DNA of 64,000 nt from Citrus sinensis (lineage: Eukaryota > Streptophyta > Magnoliopsida > Sapindales > Rutaceae), in the NCBI RefSeq assembly GCF_022201045.2, contig NC_068558.1:37343501-37407500 (forward strand), read 5' to 3'. Positions 12,640 through 24,300 of the stretch are shown piece after piece (position 1 is the first letter of the stretch; the number at the start of each line of letters is the position of its first letter). Below the pieces are notes generated by a model. The model saw only the letters and a list, made by a program, of their open reading frames with translations. It had not been told where the DNA came from and did no database searches. The translations under genes were made by a program, and so were the position numbers.

Positions 12640-15600
12640 ATGTCGTGTTTAGTGCATTTTGTTTTGCAAACTCGCACCGCAACTTGCCAGATCGGCAGAT
12701 CCCATGTGCTTGCAAGAAACCCTTTTTTTTTTTTAAAGTAGTTTCAATTGATTTATTCTGATGCAAATCAAATCTATTTGGAACTTTGTTTTTAAGGAAT
12801 TTATTTGTAATATTGAAAAAAAAAATACGAACTTCATTTTCCATTTTTTTTTTCTTCCAAGTTATTACCTAGAAAAACAGTAAAAGAAAATGATGGATTT
12901 GTTTGAAATCGGAGACGACAATAGCCATGCTCCAAAAGACAACAAAATATAGAAATAGAAACATGTTTCAACATTTTGAAAAAAAAAAAGAAAAAAGTCC
13001 TACGTAAATGCCAATTTGGTGGAGACAAAATCTTTGCTACTTTAGTTTTTGAAGTAAAATAAGGATAGTATATGAAGACAATTTACTTATTAAATAATGA
13101 AGACAGTTTACTTATTAAAGAAACTATGGTTCAAAACAACTACATCTAATTTGACACCCCATATATTAACCTTATATCTGAGGACAAATGTTTGATGACA
13201 TATGTTTGAGGGAAGCGAACGAGTTCCTTTTGTATAAAAGATAGAATTTTATTTTAATTAAGGGAAAATGACACCAATTCTCCTTTAGTTTGATAAACAT
13301 TCACATATGTTATTTTTTAAGATAACATGCATCCATTTATATGTTTAAAAATAATTATACGAACTATTTTTTAGAAATATAAACCCATTTTTATATTTAG
13401 AAATAATTACACATTCATATAGACCCCCATGGTTTGTCTAGAAAGAGAATTTACGTGTTCCAAAAGGGGTGTATGTGACTATTTTTAAAAATATAGAGTT
13501 TTTGTAACCATTTCACCATATCACGAGAGTGTTAGTGTCTTTTTTTTCCTTTAATTAATTTATCTTGTTTTTTAATTATGACGGGAATATTCTTATGGTA
13601 TATTAGTCTCTATTAATGTCATGAATTTTTCCAATATCACGTTACTTCGTATATGAAACTTTATCCCAATTTTATATGTGTATTATTCATTTACTGTATT
13701 TTGTTTTATTAGAAACTATTGATACAAATTTTGTCCCAACTTATGATGTAGAAATTTCGACTGAGGACGACCCCCTTAGGACTTGGGTTCCCTTTATTGG
13801 ATTTGATGATAGTGAGTTTATCATTTTGGTTGATCTTAATGGGTATTTATATATCCTATTATGAGTTTACTTCTTTAGGCAATCAGAATGTCCTTATCTA
13901 ATGATACTCTATAAACACGAGAAAAATATAAGAGGGTCGGCTTTGCCGGCGTAAACTCTCCGACGGTCAAATCAGTCACTGGACTTTTGAAAATATAAAT
14001 TTAGAAAGAGAAATATTAGAGGGAGAAAGTTAGCCCTTTTTACTTTTGAGTCTCTTTCTTCTTACCTTTTAGTGAGAATGAAAGACATATTCATCGGCCA
14101 AACTGATTTGACTTGAGTCCTAGTTATTTTGATGACAAATGTCATTGTTCTTGTGACATTTGGCAACACTTGTCTTTTAGTACCCATGTTGATTGACACA
14201 TGGATATACAAACTTGTCTACGGATTAAAGGAAGAAATATTTTATCCTTAGGTTATTTTTACTAAGACCTTAGGATCATATGAGCCTTCAAACTTAGGAG
14301 GTTTGTCCTAGGATAAGAGCCTATAATATCAACATCTTTTGGGCTTTGAAGGCTTATTACTTAGGAAGATCATTCTAGGTGGTTTGTCCGCCACTTCGTG
14401 GGATTAATTGAGAGAAAATTTATTAAATGGACCGTATTGAGATTAAATTTATTTAGGCCTTATTAGACTTATTTTATTTTTGGTCCAACAGAAACTAATT
14501 ACAGATTTTGTAGCCACCGAAAATCAAATTTAGAGATCTAGAGATAGGGCTTGATATAGACACTTATTTCATTAACAATACAAATTAATAATTTATAAAA
14601 TTGATTCCAATACCTTTTTTTTCATAAATTTACTCCCACTTAAACAAATTTTTTAAAAATAATATAAAAATTGAGTGGAGTCAATTACCCATACTAGCTT
14701 CTACGTATTTCCGCCCAATTTTAGAGAATCCTCCCTCTTTATATATCTGAAACCTAACTGCTTTAAAAATAACCAAATTATCCCCAGTATTTCATTTTCA
14801 ATCGTAAATAAGAGCATGCAACTTGATACTAAACAATATCTTAATCATTTCAATAGCGTTGGGACCTCCTCATCTAAATAATGAGATTGAGAGTTTAAGT
14901 CTCCTTAAGTGTGTTACAAGAATAAAATTTATCTTTTTTTTTTTTTCTTAATAATAGGGGCGATCTCAGTAAACGTTTTCAACAAAATATACTTTGTAAT
15001 ATAATAATAAAAGAAAATAAAAGTGAGTAGAGTCACTGAGTCAGATCATTCCTTAGATTATTTTACTGAAATAAAAATTAATATCTCGTTTTCACAAAAT
15101 TTGATCGATAAGATGTCGAGATGTTTAAATATAGATTACGTGTGACAAGACTCTCTAAGTGGTCATAATTTTCCAGAGCTTAGTGCCTCACGTACCCTCA
15201 AAGATTCAAAGCTTTGTCTTTAGCAAGCACTTGGTGAGTTTGGATGACGATATGGAAAGCACTTCCGAATAAGCACTTCCGAATAAACACTTCCTCCTAA
15301 GTTCGTTTGACATTTTGAAGCTCATATGATCCAAAGAAGGAAACCCTTTGCCTGCCTTTGATTGATTTGATGCCAAGCTATTCACTTTTGCAAATACACT
15401 TCCGGAACTGAAGCTTCATTAAAGTCAATGCATTCACGAAAAGAGATGCACGAGAAAATCTTCATAATTTATATTTCTATTAGAATTGTAATTAATAAAT
15501 TTGACCCACCATATCTCCTCAGCCTTAGGAAGACAATATTATCCAATTCTTTTACCATAAAGATATTTGATTATCATATCTAAAATACATGAGGCATGTG

Positions 15601-16716
15601 ACACGCCTTCCCCCCCACCACACCAGACTCCATCTTTAAGGATCAGAAATTAGAATAATACTATATCTTATTGAAATATAAGTTTTGTGTATTATACATT
15701 TTTTAAAAATTTATGTTATATTTCTCAAGTTTTTGATTGTATGTTCGATTTTTTTTTTCATATTTATGCACTTATATTGTTATAAGATGCAATAATATGT
15801 TAAAAAGAAAAGAATGCATCACATGACAAGACCTTCATAGTTAAATGCCAACTCAATAGCAATAAGTACATAAAAAAATTAGGTCCATAATCACTCTAGT
15901 GGATAATTTAGGAGAATTTGTTATAAGATAGATAATCTTTTTTATTTCATTCTTACATTAATTCCTTATTTGCAAATTAGAGGGGAAAAATGGGTATAAA
16001 TTCCTACAAGCACCCAAATAGTCAAATGTTGCTTCCCAAAATGTATACTGGATATTATAATTCTCAATATAAAATAAAACGGGCAACTTTAGGTTCATTT
16101 TCTCTTCAACGATTCACAATTATCTCCATCATTTTCAGAATATCAACTCATGTCAACTTGTGCTACATTATATAATTCAATAAAGATTATACTATCCTCT
16201 TTTTTTTTAAAAAAAAATCCATTTATGTGATTAAAAAAGTGCGGTGGAAAGGATAAATTCTTAGATAAATAAAATATATTCAAAAGAGAATACAACAAGC
16301 ATACCTGTGAGGCTGCCACGTGCAAACTTTTAAAGAAAAGAAACAGGAATAAAATTAAAATAAAATACTTTTGAAAAAAGAAAAAATAATTAACTACATA
16401 AAACTTAATTATTAGGCAGACAAAATTCTTATCAAAAAGGAAAAAAAAAAAAATACACAGTTTGTTTGATTCAAATCATCATTCATGTAATTGGTGGTAA
16501 CCCTATTACATGAATGCTTGTCTGGTTTAGGATAGAGAGATGGATAATTTCTGCCTATCATATATGCAGACGATGAACAGATATATCACATGACGACAAT
16601 TGGCTATTTACGATAATACTACATTAGTAAATATTAGAATACAAAAATAGTGCCACATAAAAAAATTTAGGTAGAGCAAACGAGGCCTACTAGGCAAAGT
16701 AAAACGAGTTTTTGAA
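12640..16716. repeat. Duplicated intergenic DNA, copy A
   Basis: This stretch aligns in order with copy B at about 26870-29984. Shared landmarks are a block at 12640-13260, another at 14560-15630, and a third at 15830-16716 leading into the CRM exon. Copy A has about 1.2 kb (13320-14545) that is missing from B, and B has about 450 bp (28400-28860) that is missing from A. No gene is seen in it. Confidence 0.6.
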
Positions 16717-17132
16717 TTAAATTTTGACGTCTCTATTTCGTCTCTGTGAAATTTTTTTTATCATTAGAATCATATAACCTTATTTGATATCGATGATGAT
16801 CCTGACATCGTAAAGGAGAGCGATCGCATTCTATGAGAGCTTACTTGGCTTTCCTTAAGAGTTAAAATCAGATAAGCTGCCGTCTTGAGAATCTGATTCG
16901 CTTGCGGATAAGCCCTCATCTTCAATATCATCCCCAAGTTCGGATAGTGATTGATCGGTGGAATCACTTTCTGCCTCATGTGGCACCTGGAGAAAAAGAA
17001 TCATAGGTGGATTCTACGCTTTTCACCATTAAGTGCTATGTTCCTGGAATAGAGCTCCAATTCTTTCTCCGTCATGGCAGTAAAGCGCCCAACAGACTCC
17101 AGTGACTGCTCATGTTTTGATTTTTCCAGCCC
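16717..17132 (-). pseudogene. Truncated CRM-domain gene, last exon only
   Basis: This is the duplicate of the final exon of the CRM gene (intact at 29985-30479). The acceptor CAG at the start of the exon is still there, and the end still reads as RDVKI then stop. Inside, the copy is broken: about 80 bases present in the intact exon (around 30290-30375) are missing, and other indels shift the frame, so an in-frame stop follows the deletion. Exons 1-3 of the gene are absent on this side because the duplication breakpoint fell in intron 3. It is very unlikely to make a protein. Confidence 0.85.
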
Positions 17133-18169
17133 CTGCAAAGGAAATGCAAACTTAAATTTAGAGCAAAACTGCTCCTATATCGATTCCAACGTTCACCAAG
17201 TAAACCATACTACACATCAAAAGAAAATGAAAGATAATTACACCAGAATGCTTAAAATAGAGCTAGGCATTAGCAGTGCAGGAATTGGGAGAAAAATGAA
17301 AGATAAAACTAAAAGGGAATTTCATTTTCAATTTTAAGGGATAATCCTTTCATTGCATTTTGTACATGGATGCATTGGCTTGCCAACCAAGGCAGAGATC
17401 AAGGGGGAAAAAAGGGAAAAATCAATCAAAGCATTCCTAAATCCTAATACCTCCACTTTCTTTTTTTGCCACTCCTGTCTTTTCCGTGATCCTTCATCAT
17501 ATTAGAGCTATGACATATTGCTAAATCTTGCATTTCTCAATTAGAGTTTTAACCAATTCTATATTGACGCATTTTGGAATTATCTTGCAAATTAACGTCA
17601 ATTGTGCCACATCAGTCGGCAGGTCACAACCTTTCTGTTAATTACTTGGGTGATGGGGACTAAAGTTGGCAAGAAATGAAATAGAAATTTGTGCTGGGAC
17701 TCTTGTTGGGCTGTGCTTTTCCTTTTTCAATCATTTTTTTTTGGGGACTAGTCCATTAAATTCCCCAAAATAAGGACTGTAATTCTTTGGTATTATTGAT
17801 TACTCTCCTTTGTTCTATTACTGTTTAAATTGTGAGCAAGAAAAGCCAGTCTAAACAGAGCACTAATGAGGGGAGTTCTTGGAACCCAAAAAAAAAAAAA
17901 AAAAAAATCAATATTGACACGACTAATCGGGGCAAGTTTCCACTGGCCATATTCTGATAGTTAAATTGAGAAACTAAAAGTTTCCCAGAAAATTTCATCG
18001 CTCATCTGGCCACCTCCGGTCTGTTCTAACAATTTGTGTGAATGCTTTTCTTTTTCATTCTCGTCCATATTAAGGAGTTAATGACTTTCACTTGTAATTC
18101 TCAGGATATGTTTGAAAATAAACAGAAAACACTTTGAAAGTTGTCCATTGGAGAGACAAACTCCAATCA
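17133..18169. other. Copy of CRM intron 3 up to the breakpoint
   Basis: This matches the start-proximal part of CRM intron 3 at about 30480-31748, with an internal deletion that removes most of the stretch matching 30880-31120. A poly-A run lies at about 17889-17908. No gene is seen. Confidence 0.65.
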
Positions 18170-18177
18170 GAGAGGGA
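18170..18177. other. Tandem-duplication junction
   Basis: To the left the sequence follows CRM intron 3 (ending CAATCAGAG, matching about 31740-31749). To the right it follows DUF4504 intron 4 (AATCCTTTATA, matching about 2756-2766). The overlap is only a few bases of GAG, pointing to end joining or microhomology rather than crossover between long repeats. Confidence 0.85.
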
Positions 18178-20480
18178 ATCCTTTATACTTGTACCTGTTG
18201 GATACTTGGACTATATTAGAGTTGCTTGAGTTGTGACAAGTTTCTGAGATCAGAGCATGGACTGTCTAAGAGGTCATTCATAAGCAGAATTGTCCCATTT
18301 GAGTTGTGACAAGTTTGCTGCATTCTTGTATTCTGGATCTTCCTCGCAAGAAATTTGTCTATCATGCACATGCATTAGCAGCTTCTTATTGTAATACAAA
18401 GAACTAACTACTCAATTTGTTTCAGAAATTTTATAAACTAGTATTAGATGTTGCTATCATACCGTGGTGCAAAAACACTGGGATTTGATATGCTTCACGT
18501 GGCTTCTTGGTTATCCAGTTGTGTATTTGTTTGGCAAGGAGCATATTGCTGATGCTATTTATAATCTTTCAACCCAGTCTCTTTGTATCTTCAAAATTCT
18601 GGTCACCAGGCTTGTTGTTCCTCAACTTATCTCTCAATGCACATAGCTAGAAACTGAAGAATGATTTTAACTGCTCATGATAATAAAAATAGTGGCCTAG
18701 TTATAAAAGGGTCAAGTTTTTCTAAGAATATTTATTTTGGTCCAATTATCTCTATTTCAAACTTTGCAATTACATTGAATTTGTTTTGATCTTCTTGTTG
18801 GTATACGAAAATAATGTTTTCATTCCAAAAGCTGAAGTACTTTAACTGCTATTGCAAGGGGCTCTTATTTTCAATCTTTCCCTTGAAAGAAAGGAGATCA
18901 CGTTTCATGGATGTGCTCAGGAAATTGATCTATAAAAAACTGTTAGATTTATCAGAAAACTGTTGCTCAATTTTATATTAGTGACCCAAAGATGACAGTT
19001 TCCTCATCAAACATTTTCTTAAAAGTTTATTTCATCAAACATTTGACAAGTAGTAGCTTATGATCTTCCTTGACTCTAAAGTTAATAATTGTCTGATGTC
19101 AAAGTTTGAACTTCGCAGGAATGGTCCCTCGAGTAAAGAGTCTACGCCAGAAGAACTGATGAGGCAACATTTATTATTTTAATTTTAGCTCGTAGAATTT
19201 AGTCTAAACAAAATATGAAGACCCTTGTTTTTAAAAGGGGTAGGGTTGGGTCACATACTTGGGATGTTATATCCCATAACTTTTTCACTACAAGATTGTA
19301 GGATCCTGTACCAGTCCTCGGTTTAATAATCAGTAAACTTTTAAGAGAGGTCAACGATTGTGTTTCAGGTCAAATATATGTAGACAGATTGATAGTTTAT
19401 TCCTAAATTAAGATTCTAAAAAGTAGGCAAGTAAGCCAAAATTAGTCTGCGAAGATCATTGGTATGACTGCTAATGCAAGTGTGCCTTTCATATATAAAA
19501 ACACTTAAGCTTCCTTCATATTGTCTAGTTATTATAATCCAGTTGGGCATATTTTGGCATTAAGGTGTATACTTGCTGACTTTAGCAGAGTGATGGAATT
19601 TATTTCAATATGCACCATGATGTGGCACATTGTCATCAGTACAACTTACTAGTGCAACTTGAGAGCTGCGGAAGGGTACAATTCTCTAATCAGGTCAATC
19701 TCAAGCTGAAAGTATTTCCATCAAATATGCTAAATATGATTCCAGTTGTGCTGAATTTCTTGAGTACATGCCATCTGATGATGCCAGATAACCTTCTTGC
19801 CTCATCTCGATTATTCTTTGGGTTTTGAGGCATCAATTTTCTTCAAGTGGGGCTTGTTTGGTGCACTGTCTTTCTTAATGGTTTACCTCTTTTTAATAGA
19901 TGTAACGACATACAAATCTTGCCTTGATGCATCAAGATGAATGTCTGAAGGCACCACACTGTTTGTGCCTCCAAGGTGAAGTATGGAGGTGTTGGAGGAA
20001 ATATTTTAGATATGAGGTTTTAAGTGATCCACTTGTGCAGTACTGCAATTGAAAGGGACTGAATATGTTTCACTGCTCATCTTAATATGATTCTCCTTGT
20101 GTTTGTTGTTTTAGTCAATAGTTATAGGATTCTTCATTGACGTGCTATTCAGAAGAATCTATGGTGACGTGCACTTGGTTATCAATGTTGATTGTCAGAT
20201 ATGGGAGAGGCATATGCATCTGGACTGAGATAATACAAAAACTAGTTTAATTACCTTAAGAGAAAGCAGGGATGTTATTACAAGCAGAATATTGTTAGCG
20301 ATTGAGTGATGATTTATTTGCTTAACGGGTTTTGAGATATTATTATCTATTTACTACATGCTGACATCTGTTTCCATGTGAAAAATATTTAACAGTTTCT
20401 CTGTGCCTTGTGAATTGAGCATGGAGGGAAGCAATGAGCCATGGGCAGAGATGTTTCTGGCTAAAATGCAATCAAAGTAG
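18178..20480 (+). pseudogene. 5'-truncated DUF4504 gene relic, exons 5-7
   Basis: Exons equivalent to 5, 6 and 7 lie at 18499-18609, 19119-19163 and 20396-20480, in introns that still align to copy 1. Exons 1-4 are missing. The exon 5 acceptor has changed from CAG to CAC. The donor after exon 5 is GC instead of GT, and the donor after exon 6 is also GC. Exon 7 stops early at TAG 20478-20480. With no start and damaged splice sites it is a relic. The coding similarity is still high, so the duplication is not very old. Confidence 0.88.
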
Positions 20481-21378
20481 GACTTTGCGGATGAAGGTAA
20501 ATGAATGCTCCCTTCTAATGAATAAAATTGCATGGAAAATTTTGCACTTTTCATGTTGCTAGCCTTGAAACAAAGCAATGAAGGGCGGTGAAAATATAAA
20601 ATATGACTAAATATTACAGATACAAAACGATTGTAGGAAAAAAGTAACCCAAACACCACAGGGTCTTATCTTATTAGAATGAGTTGAAAAATATTCTTAC
20701 AAAAGGAAAGGGATAAGATTAACCACTTCAAAGATTTGATTCAAAAGAGGGCTTCAGCAGAAAGAAAAATCATTTCTTTGGATTGCTGGGAAGTGTGAAG
20801 TAACAGCAATGATTTTGCCGACGGCATTTAGCATTTGCATCCAAGAAGAGAGCTCCCTAGTCCGCACTTGATCACACGAGGGATAAATGGACTATAAAAT
20901 TGAAACAACAAGGCTGTTTAATGCAATACAAGATGAATCAACACACCATCTTAAAGTACGTTTCATTTTTTAAGCTTTTCATAGAAAATATTTCAAATCT
21001 CATTTTTAATGGACATTTTTCCCTCTTCAATATCATGTTCCCCACTTAGGTCGTCCTTTTATGGGATCCTTTTATGAGAAACGAGCGAAGAAAACTAAGG
21101 CAGCTCCTTAAATGATGGCTGCAAGCCCTTTTGATGAGATGGCAATCATGAGAAACGATATTTTTATTCACTAAAGCAGAGCAGAAGCCTTGGAGCACAA
21201 GTCTTCCATCGTTACAAACAGGGAAAGACAAGTAACCCAAACATTGAAACAAAGAACCCAAAAAAAGAAAAAAAAAAGATTGTAAAACAAGAAATGGCAG
21301 AGAAAATTTGATAGCTCTAGAAGAAGCCCTTTCTTTCATTGAATTTCAAAGCAACTTATATAGAAACGAAAAGAAAAT

Positions 21379-24300
21379 TCAAAATACAAACCAAAAAAAA
21401 ATCCAACTCATAATTTTGTCTATTATTGTGCTCCTTTTGAGTAAGGCGAGAGCTTCAGACTCTGTGGGTAGAGCTGGAATTGCTCCCTTCTTGGTGGTAC
21501 TGAGGGCTCCACAGGCATTTGCAAATTTCAATATCTCCCTCAACCTTGGTTCATCCTGGAGTTAAAAAAAAAAAAAAAACCAAAAGTGGATAAATTACCT
21601 TAAAATTAAAATCAAGATTAATAAATAGCAATTGTTATAATAATTATGAGAATAATCACTCGGCCTTGCCCGAGTGGCTAGACTTACTCTCTCACAAGTG
21701 TGAAGACTGTGGTTCGAACCACTAAAAGTATCGTGTGAGTTTAATTTTAATTTTCTTCTTCAAAATTTGAGTGAAGATAGTCTTTTCTCTCTCGAAATGT
21801 GAGTGGAGTTGACGTCCTTTAAATCTTAGAAATGGTTGATGTAAATTAGTTCCAATAATTGTCTGATTGTAAATATAAGTTATAGTATCACGTAATATGT
21901 TGTAAGCTGAGCAATAGTCTTGTGTAATTAAAAAATATATATATGAGAACAAGTTACCTCAATAACAGATTGGTCATCAACAATCTTGCACAGAAGAGCA
22001 CCGACAAATGCATCACCGGCGCCAGTTGTATCTACTGTTTTCACACGAAAAGCATCCACTGCTCCTTTGAAACTCTACAATTTTCACAGAAGCCAAGAAG
22101 ACTAATTAGAGTATAGTTTCCCACTCCACACTAAGGGGTAGTAACATAAGGTTATAATACTGTTTTATTATTAGAATTGAATATGCTAATAGTGAAGTGA
22201 ACCTATCTATGGTCCAAACAAAACCATTTCGATTATTAAAACTTCAAGGTGGGGTTAAAATTCTACCCACACACCCTTAATATTATTAAAATAAAGATAA
22301 AATATTTCACCAAAATTCAAGTTGGAGGGTGGGGGCTCCTCACTTCCACAAGCAGATTCGGTTCCAAGGAAAAAGAACTTGAAAAACAACAACAGGACTT
22401 GTCCTTTTAACATCAGCCAAGAGACATCACCACCTATTGCTAATGGCTCTTCAACCAATAAACACTTTTAACCAGAACTTCAAATTTCCCCAGCACCTCA
22501 TTAGTCTACTTTTTTCCGAGAATTAAACTTTTCTAGTACTTGCAACCTAAAATCAGCCCACAAAATCATAAATTCACAAGTGACTACCCAGCTGGGTGCA
22601 AGTGGGTCTACTCCATTTTTTATCAAAACGAATCACACCTACCACCATACCAACTGTTTACTGCTAAAAGTCTAAAATTTAAGCAACCTTCATCTATTCA
22701 ACTAACAATCCAACTAAATAAAGAAATTGAATTCAGCTTAGCTGGCAAGTTTTATATATATTGTTTTTTTTACCTTGGTGTAGTATCTACAGCCATGCTC
22801 ACCAAGGGTGACCAAAAGGAGTTTCAAGTTGGGGTGCCAGAGCGACAATGCTGATTCATCATCAATCTTGTCACTCCCGGTGAGGAATTCAAGCTCCACA
22901 TCACTGACTTTGATCACCTCCGCCTTGTCCCAGATGCTCATTATCTGCTCACGCGCCTCCTCCGGCGAGGGCCACAACGGCAGCCGGAGGTTGGGGTCGT
23001 ATGAGAGCAGGGCTCCTGCTTCCTTGGCTGCTTTCATTGCCTCCAAGTGTGCTGATCGGCATGGCTCCACTATCAAGCTTATTGATCCATAGTGGAAAAC
23101 TTTGGCCTGCTCGCAGACGAAAAATAAAATTAAAATAAACAATAAACACAAACAAAATCGAAAAATAAAATTACAAAATCGTGTGAAACGCGAATGCAAG
23201 GTGGCGGGTGAGGATTTTAGTCAAAAAGTAGCTCCTACTGAAGTCAATATTGGCATTGAAACACAAATATTTCATGAATATTTTAAGGCAATTCCTAAGT
23301 TATCGGCTGACTAATCCGAAACCGTTAGATATCTTGAATTTGAATTCCACGGATGATGTTAATTTAAGTGGTGGGCTATTGGATGAGACGGTTTGAAAAT
23401 GATTTGTAAAGCGAAAAATGTTGAAAATGAAGAGGGAATGATCTAGGGTTTATTAAACTGGAAAATTAAAAAACTTTCCTTGTAATTAACAAAAAAATAA
23501 TAATATTTTTAGTTAACAATACATCTTCTACGCCCTATTGAACAGAATCAATATCCACACGGCCGAGGGTTTAATTTATTAAGAATATAACAATTTTAAT
23601 TAGAAATCAAAACATAATGTAACTCGAATAATAATATAAAACGCTGAATGACTAGTTAAATTTGATTATGTTTTTAATTTAATAAAACTTCCCTCATCCC
23701 ATTGAGATTCATAAAAAAAAAAAAAAAGGGAAAGAAAATTGTATAGAACAATTGGAACCAACGTACATTCATTAATAATATAATTTGAACTCACTTTGAA
23801 ATTGGATTTAAAGTTATAGAACCAATTATAGTAAAATAAATTAAAATCTTTTTAATAGAATAAGGTAGTAATTGGACTAACTTTAATTTTTTTTTTTAAT
23901 TCGATTCTTCGTAGTACATTAACACTTTTGATAGCAACAAATAGAAGTCGAATCATTTTTGAAATATGGTATACATTATAGGATTTAACTATATTGAATT
24001 TAGTTTCATTAAAAGAACATGTTATATTGTAAATCGATTACACTTAAGCGATATTTGAAGTATAGAACAAAATGATATATTAAAAGAACATGTTATATTA
24101 TATATTAAGATTTATAATCAAAATGATTTAATAGTAAACTATTATTAAATAATAAAATAATAAAATATTATGTTATTTATTAATATTACTATACTATAAT
24201 ATAATTTATTTCTATATGTTAGTTATTATAATATAGGATAATTATGTCGAATATAAATGTTTAATTTAAATTTATTTTTGAATTTAGTGTGTTTGTAAAT

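Noticed and set aside
21659-21730. Functional tRNA gene
   Set aside because: A and B boxes are present but no proper acceptor stem or anticodon arm can be drawn, and the target duplications show a SINE.
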